From an uncultured Erysipelotrichaceae bacterium (lineage in GTDB: Bacteria > Bacillota_I > Bacilli_A > RF39 > UBA660), in NCBI GenBank assembly GCA_902773365.1, contig CACYEG010000093.1, positions 1 through 9,690 of the forward strand: a stretch of 9,690 nt of DNA, given 5' to 3'. The notes beneath the pieces were generated by a model. The model worked only from the letters and a program-made list of their open reading frames with translations. It did no database searches and had not been told where the DNA came from. Shown here one piece after another: positions 5,580-9,690 of the stretch; the stretch's first letter is position 1; each line of letters opens with the position of its first letter. A program made the translations under genes and the position numbers.

Positions 5580-7686
5580 ATACTTTTGTGAATACTTTAT
5601 CTATTTTATATCGATTTAATTCTTTTTGTAATCCCCTCATGCCGTACTTGTCGATATCAGCTCGTTCTATTATTACATTATAATCTTTTGAGGTTATTTT
5701 AATATTTCCAGTTTCTCTTTTTATATATTTTTTAGCAGACAGTTTATCGATTTTACTAAAATCAATTACTTTATCAATGCGATCTAATAATTCAGTTTCT
5801 ATATTTGATTGAAAATGTTTTAAGTTATTAAAACCGATATTTTTAAAATTAGATATAGTTTCAGTCATAATAATGGTAGAATTATTAAAATATATTTTTT
5901 CACCTTTGCTATTATGAATATATCCATTTCCTATTATATCAGAAAACACTTTTTGTACCTTTTTCGAAGCTCTTTCTACGTTGTCTAATAAAATAATTGA
6001 ATACGGTTGTTCTTTGATTTTATCTAATAAAGCCTCCTCTTCATACCCCGCATAACCTTGATGAGTACCAAGTAACCGAGATAGTGCGCTATCGCTTGAA
6101 AACTCGCTCATATCGATTTTTAAAAAAAACTTTTCACCAAATAGAGCATTAGCAATCGCAACAGCTGTGTATGTTTTTCCTGTACCAATTGGTCCAGTTA
6201 ATAATATAGATAACACCTTATTATTATCAACTAAATATTTTTCTTTCAATAATTTAACAATTTCATCTATTTGCATATCTTGTCCATAAATGGTTGATTT
6301 AAGGTTAGTTGAAAGCATAGATAGTCTTTTACTAAAAGTATCCAATACTGGAATATTAGCTTTATATTCAATTACAGTGATAATATCCGCTTTAGTTATT
6401 TGTATTTTATCTGTGTTTTCCATTAAATCTTTTATCTTTAGTTCAGTTTCTAAAGCCATTTTATATTTTTTTTGAAGAAGCATTGATTCTTTCTTTTTCT
6501 CTAATACGCTAAGCGCATTTTTTTTATTTGGTCTAGTACATTGAACATGAGCACATACTGAGTCTAAGATATCTATTGACTTATCAGGATTATATTTATT
6601 AAAAATATATTTATCAGCATACTTTACTATATCTGAGATATTTTCATCACTTATCAAAACATTATGATGTTCTTCATAAGTTTGTTTTATTTTTTTTAAT
6701 ATGTATTCTGTATCTTTTAAATTCGGTTCTTCAACTATTATTTTCTGAAACCTTCTATCCAAGGCCTTGTCTTTTTCTATACTTAACTTGTACTCTTTAG
6801 TTGTTGTTGCCCCAATAATTTTTATATCACCTCTTGCTAAGTAAGGTTTCAATATATTTGCAGCGTCTACTGCGCCTTCAGCACCACCGCAGTTAATTAA
6901 TGTATGTATTTCATCGATAAATAATATTATTTTTTTATTGTTCACTATTTCTTCGATGAGATTGGTTAATCTCTCTTCAAAGTCGCCTCTGTACTTGGTG
7001 CCAGAAATTAGTGATCCCGTATCTAGTGCAACTATTTCATAATCATATAAACCTTCAGGAACATTCTTATCATTAATTAATCTTGCAAGCTCTTCAATTA
7101 TTGCGCTTTTACCAACACCTGCTTCTCCGATTAATAAAGGATTACATTTTGCTTTTCTTAATAAAGTTTCAAGTATTTGTTTAATCTCTTTTTCCCGTTT
7201 ATATACTCTTTCATTATTATTACCCTTGATTATTCTTCCAATTTTATGTATCAAAAGTTCATTTTTATTTATACTTCCGTTATAATCTTTTAATTCATCA
7301 TAGATTGAATCGACATCTATTTCCATATTAAGTAGAATTCTAACTCCTATACCTTCACCAATGTCTAATAGAGCAATAAATAAATGTCTAGCAGATATAT
7401 CAACATTTTCTTCTTTTGCAATGTTAGATGCATAAATAAGAGTCTTTTTTAGTAATGGTGTATAGAGTGCTATTTCACTTTTTTTTTCAGCGCGACCAAC
7501 TATTTTAACAAGGCTTGTTTTAAATCCTTTATAGGTTAGACTATATTTATTTAGTATTTCACTGACAAAAGAGTTACTTTTTAGTATCGCCAAAATCATA
7601 TGTTCAGTTCCAACATATGGATGATGCAAAAGAAACATTTCTTTTTCTGATTGCTTTAGTATTCTTTTTACTTCAATATCGTACAT
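5578..7686 (-). CDS. clpC: ClpC-type AAA+ unfoldase with an altered second ATPase module
   Basis: ClpC unfolds proteins with ATP and feeds them to ClpP. At 702 residues this is shorter than usual ClpC (about 810). Domains in order: two N-domain repeats (about 1-145, TEHMILAIL and ARHLFIALL); first AAA+ module with Walker A GEAGVGKS (187-194), pore loop GTKYRGDF (229-236), Walker B ILFIDE (254-259) and arginines 311-312; a coiled middle region (about 388-425); second module with Walker A GPIGTGKT (498-505), pore loop GYAG (544-547), Walker B IILLDN (564-569), Arg636 and sensor-2 Arg684. In the second module the Walker B Glu is Asn569 and the usual sensor-1 Asn (TSN) is replaced (MTETIS), so ATP hydrolysis there is probably impaired. 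IGF at 617-619 matches the ClpP-docking loop. The usual C-terminal 30-40 residues are missing. The ATG has AAAGGGGA seven bases upstream. No ctsR, mcsA or mcsB is adjacent and no CtsR box was seen. The symbol is a family assignment; this may be a paralogue. Confidence 0.93.
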   Translation of the reverse strand: MYDIEVKRILKQSEKEMFLLHHPYVGTEHMILAILKSNSFVSEILNKYSLTYKGFKTSLVKIVGRAEKKSEIALYTPLLKKTLIYASNIAKEENVDISARHLFIALLDIGEGIGVRILLNMEIDVDSIYDELKDYNGSINKNELLIHKIGRIIKGNNNERVYKREKEIKQILETLLRKAKCNPLLIGEAGVGKSAIIEELARLINDKNVPEGLYDYEIVALDTGSLISGTKYRGDFEERLTNLIEEIVNNKKIILFIDEIHTLINCGGAEGAVDAANILKPYLARGDIKIIGATTTKEYKLSIEKDKALDRRFQKIIVEEPNLKDTEYILKKIKQTYEEHHNVLISDENISDIVKYADKYIFNKYNPDKSIDILDSVCAHVQCTRPNKKNALSVLEKKKESMLLQKKYKMALETELKIKDLMENTDKIQITKADIITVIEYKANIPVLDTFSKRLSMLSTNLKSTIYGQDMQIDEIVKLLKEKYLVDNNKVLSILLTGPIGTGKTYTAVAIANALFGEKFFLKIDMSEFSSDSALSRLLGTHQGYAGYEEEALLDKIKEQPYSIILLDNVERASKKVQKVFSDIIGNGYIHNSKGEKIYFNNSTIIMTETISNFKNIGFNNLKHFQSNIETELLDRIDKVIDFSKIDKLSAKKYIKRETGNIKITSKDYNVIIERADIDKYGMRGLQKELNRYKIDKVFTKV

Positions 7687-7700
7687 TACTATTCCCCTTT

Positions 7701-7717
7701 CTTAAAGATATTTTAAG
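7701..7717. repeat. Short inverted repeat in the gerQ / ClpC-like divergent region
   Basis: CTTAAA (7701-7706) and TTTAAG (7712-7717) are inverted copies with a 5-base centre, just upstream of the ClpC-like ribosome binding site. It could be an operator or a leader hairpin, but the arms are AT-only apart from one base pair. No convincing vegetative promoter was found for either gene in this 95 bp region. Confidence 0.2.
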
Positions 7718-7781
7718 ATAAAAGAAACAAAAAAATAGTCTTATTTTGTTAATCAAGAATATTATTAATTGAGGTGAATAT

Positions 7782-8156
7782 ATGAACGGAACATACTATC
7801 AAAATCCGACATTTCCAGGTGCTGGCAGCGATCTACCAGAAAGTACTAATTATACAAATAACATAGAGGATATTCCAGAACCAGGCATAGATTATCTTCC
7901 TATGGAGCAAAGCTACATAGAAAACATTTTAAGGCTAAATAGAGGTGCAAGAGCAAGAGCATATGTATCTTTCCCCGATTCTACAAGCTGGAGAGACAAA
8001 GTATTCGATGGCGTAATCGAACAAGCAGGACGAGACCACTTAATAATGAGCGTAAATGATGGAAGATGGTTTTTAATACCGATGATCTATTTAGATTATG
8101 TAGAATTTGAAGAAAAAATCATTTATAGGCCTGTTGAATTGCAACAAAAAAGCTAA
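7782..8156 (+). CDS. gerQ: GerQ-type spore coat protein
   Basis: GerQ (YwdL) is an inner spore-coat protein that in Bacillus subtilis is needed to localise the cortex-lytic enzyme CwlJ and is cross-linked by transglutaminase Tgl. This 124-residue protein has the family's two parts: a low-complexity N-terminus (about 1-36, rich in Asn, Pro, Thr, Tyr) and a conserved C-terminal domain (about 39-115) with LPMEQSYIENILRLNRG, a Trp-Arg-Asp-Lys segment (70-73), GVIEQAGRDHLIMS and MIYLDYVEFE. The B. subtilis cross-linking lysines lie in the first few residues; here the first lysine is Lys73. The ATG has GAGGTGA about five bases upstream. It is the only plus-strand gene, divergent from the ClpC-like gene and convergent with the metalloprotease-like gene; no cwlJ is adjacent. 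In B. subtilis expression is mother-cell specific, but no clear sporulation promoter could be assigned here. The family assignment is strong. Confidence 0.94.
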   Translation: MNGTYYQNPTFPGAGSDLPESTNYTNNIEDIPEPGIDYLPMEQSYIENILRLNRGARARAYVSFPDSTSWRDKVFDGVIEQAGRDHLIMSVNDGRWFLIPMIYLDYVEFEEKIIYRPVELQQKS

Positions 8157-8177
8157 CCTAGTTTGGTTAGTTTTTCC
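8148..8177. terminator. Bidirectional terminator between gerQ and the metalloprotease-like gene
   Basis: CTAACC (8153-8158) pairs with GGTTAG (8165-8170) around a 6-base loop. On the plus strand it is followed by five T residues (8171-8175). On the minus strand the A-run before it provides a T-tract as well. It spans the gerQ stop codon and lies just past the stop of the opposing gene at 8180, so it serves both convergent transcripts. Confidence 0.82.
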
Positions 8178-8179
8178 AA

Positions 8180-9469
8180 TTATTTATGTATATGTTTCAT
8201 TGAAGTAATTGCGGATTGATAAATAATTAATACGCGTTTTTTATCCTGTTCTGGCATGCTTATATTTGCTTCAACCAATTCAGCTTCTGTTACTAATTCA
8301 TCATAAGGTTTAGGGACGACCTTTCCTTCTTCAATCGTGTATAAAATACTAAGCTCAGGGAATCTAGTAAATATTTGCGTTTCACATACTATACGTATAT
8401 CAAAATATTCTCTTATATTCACCTTTACTTTATTTCCCTGTTCATCAGTTACTATTCTCATATGATTATTCATGAGTTCACAATCATCCTCGTAAGCCCT
8501 TTTATAAGCAGGGTTAATTTTTTCTTTAAGACCTAACGATTCAAGTAATATGACATACCTTTTATAAGCAATTATTCTTGCCTGCACCTCATATGATAGT
8601 AGATTGTAATTATCATCATAGTATTCTGGTATTAGCGAAGCTAATATTTTATCTCTATAAATGTCATAATGCATATAGGAATAATAGCTTTGTACTGTGT
8701 GAACTAATTCGTGAAAAATTGTTAATAATAAATCGTAGTCTGCATTATAAAAAAGATCTTTAATTTTTTGTTCTAATAAACGAATAACATTTTTAAAACT
8801 GGTACCATAAACTATATATCCTTGCTTTTCCTCTTCTATAGTAGTTAACTTTTCTTCTATTTGACACGTTCCAACATAACATTTACTGGTTTCTGCTGTA
8901 ATATTGACGGCGACATATTTTTTTATTAATTCACAAAATGCTTCGTATCCAATTATGTTGGCAATATGCAAATTTTTTAAAAAGAAATATAAACACATGA
9001 TTATTTGTTCTCTATATGCCTCATCCTGAGGTGAAATTTTTCCAAATAGTAATTCTGTTTTTAATATAAAGGCTTCTTCTGCAGATATATGAATAGGACT
9101 AACTCCCTTAATTTTAGAATAAAATTTTTCAAGAGTATCATAATATTTTTGTGGATATGAATATGTATTTAACACTCTAGCAACTTTTTCACTTCTATTC
9201 ATAACAGGAACAAGATACGTAAAAAAACAGTTAATGGGCATACTATCAAAATCATATTGGCCAACTTGTCTCAAAAAATCGTCTAATTCTTTTTCTAAGT
9301 CTTGAATAAGATCTGTATCCTTTTCATTCCTATTACCACAGTAGTCACAAATCCCATTAGTAAACATTGTAGAACCACAATATATACATTTATTTCTCGC
9401 TACCTTATCAACGATATGTTCGATTTTTTTATAATAATTTTCTGTTGTTTCTTGAAAGCTAAATGCCAT
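8180..9469 (-). CDS. Zinc-ribbon protein with an HExxH metalloprotease-like domain
   Basis: I do not recognise a named family for this 429-residue protein. The N-terminus carries a zinc ribbon: Cys28-x2-Cys31 and Cys41-x2-Cys44 (CIYCG...CDYCG). A charged helical stretch follows (about 52-70). The central region has a zincin motif, IFHELVHTVQSYY, with His253, Glu254 and His257. A plausible third ligand is Glu294 in LLSYEVQARIIAYKRY, about 37 residues on and followed by a helix, as in gluzincins. The C-terminal 100 residues are acidic and unassigned. No signal peptide or membrane helix is seen, so it is probably a cytoplasmic zinc peptidase or a protein derived from one; substrate and role are unknown. 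The ATG at 9467-9469 has GGAAGA about ten bases upstream and an extended -10 promoter behind it. It is monocistronic: tuf ends upstream at a strong terminator, and a bidirectional terminator separates it from gerQ. Confidence 0.8.
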   Translation of the reverse strand: MAFSFQETTENYYKKIEHIVDKVARNKCIYCGSTMFTNGICDYCGNRNEKDTDLIQDLEKELDDFLRQVGQYDFDSMPINCFFTYLVPVMNRSEKVARVLNTYSYPQKYYDTLEKFYSKIKGVSPIHISAEEAFILKTELLFGKISPQDEAYREQIIMCLYFFLKNLHIANIIGYEAFCELIKKYVAVNITAETSKCYVGTCQIEEKLTTIEEEKQGYIVYGTSFKNVIRLLEQKIKDLFYNADYDLLLTIFHELVHTVQSYYSYMHYDIYRDKILASLIPEYYDDNYNLLSYEVQARIIAYKRYVILLESLGLKEKINPAYKRAYEDDCELMNNHMRIVTDEQGNKVKVNIREYFDIRIVCETQIFTRFPELSILYTIEEGKVVPKPYDELVTEAELVEANISMPEQDKKRVLIIYQSAITSMKHIHK

Positions 9470-9493
9470 ATATATTCATCTTCCTTAAGTATA

Positions 9494-9502
9494 ATTATAT
9501 CA
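9494..9502 (-). promoter_or_regulatory. Extended -10 promoter of the zinc-ribbon/HExxH gene
   Basis: The minus strand reads TGATATAAT, a consensus TATAAT with the TGn extension, about 25 bases upstream of the ATG. The -35 region at 17-18 bases is poor, which an extended -10 can compensate. The rest of the 164 bp gap up to tuf holds only the tuf terminator and short AT-rich inverted repeats. Confidence 0.6.
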
Positions 9503-9594
9503 GATGTTAAGCAATAATAACATTAAAAGAATACATATTCATGTCAACTTATAATTATTTTTTATTATATATTTTCATAAGTTACCGACTAACT

Positions 9595-9622
9595 AAAAAA
9601 CACACTTTTTTAAGTGTGTTTT
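9595..9622 (-). terminator. Rho-independent terminator of tuf
   Basis: On the minus strand AAAACACACTT (plus 9612-9622) pairs with AAGTGTGTTTT (plus 9597-9607), an 11 bp perfect stem with a 4-base loop, the T-rich 3' arm running two bases further. It lies 11 bases past the tuf stop codon. Confidence 0.88.
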
Positions 9623-9633
9623 AAGAATTCAAA

Positions 9634-9690
9634 CTATTCAATGATTTCAGATACTGAACCAGCACCTACAGTTCTTCCACCTTCACGGAT
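9634..9690 (-). CDS. tuf: Elongation factor Tu, C-terminal end (runs off right edge)
   Basis: EF-Tu is the GTPase that delivers aminoacyl-tRNA to the ribosome. The last 18 residues, IREGGRTVGAGSVSEIIE followed by TAG, match the near-invariant EF-Tu C-terminus (REGGRTVGAG plus a short lineage-specific tail). The frame runs exactly to the window edge. The rest of the gene, and possibly an str-type operon with fusA, would lie beyond the right edge. Confidence 0.96.
   Translation of the reverse strand: MREGGRTVGAGSVSEIIE

Noticed and set aside
7738..7765. A sigma-E-like promoter for gerQ (GTCTTATT then AATATTAT).
   Set aside because: The -35 is close to consensus but the -10 matches poorly, and the implied transcription start would fall in the gerQ ribosome binding site.
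9542..9547. A perfect TTGACA on the minus strand upstream of the zinc-ribbon/HExxH gene.
   Set aside because: No acceptable -10 lies 16-18 bases downstream; the extended -10 at 9494-9502 is too far to pair with it.
9546..9583. AACTTAT and ATAAGTT, a perfect 7-base inverted repeat with a 24-base spacer.
   Set aside because: Short AT-rich arms with a long spacer and no associated feature; expected by chance.
1..9690. A mobile element, prophage or conjugative element as the source of the unusual genes.
   Set aside because: No integrase, transposase, terminal repeats, tRNA attachment site or other transfer gene was seen; the pilin-like region alone is not enough.

Overview
The window is AT-rich and compact, with standard-code genes: cysS ends at a TGA just before its terminator, and TGG encodes Trp. 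It looks like a chromosomal segment of a low-GC Gram-positive bacterium (Bacillota). Three core genes are clear: the uvrB start at the left edge, a complete cysS, and the end of tuf at the right edge. A complete gerQ-type spore coat gene points to an endospore-forming lineage, or one descended from spore formers. No mobile element, CRISPR array, tRNA or rRNA was seen.

Layout, with every gene on the minus strand except gerQ. Read in the minus direction from the right edge: the tuf 3' end and its terminator; a 429-residue protein with a zinc ribbon and an HExxH motif; the plus-strand gerQ, convergent with that gene and divergent from the next; a ClpC-type AAA+ unfoldase followed 45 bp later by cysS; a strong terminator, then at once a strong promoter driving a membrane-anchored C39-like cysteine peptidase and a lipoprotein; a eukaryotic-like kinase; an unrecognised 137-residue protein; and uvrB.

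The most unusual parts are four. (1) The peptidase/lipoprotein pair: the peptidase joins an N-terminal two-helix membrane region resembling VirB2/TrbC-type pilin-like proteins to a coiled coil and an extracytoplasmic C39-like domain; the partner lipoprotein also has a C-terminal membrane helix. (2) The ClpC-like protein has an intact first ATPase module and an IGF ClpP-docking tripeptide, but its second module has lost the Walker B glutamate and the sensor-1 asparagine. (3) The zinc-ribbon/HELVH protein looks like a cytoplasmic metalloprotease of unknown role. (4) The kinase keeps its catalytic residues but has no recognisable glycine loop.

Together, a ClpC-like unfoldase, two putative peptidases, a kinase and a spore coat protein suggest an envelope or developmental neighbourhood, but only the peptidase-lipoprotein pair and the clpC-cysS pair look transcriptionally linked. 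The clpC-cysS-tuf neighbourhood recalls the Bacillus ctsR-clpC...cysS...tuf region with most intervening genes missing.
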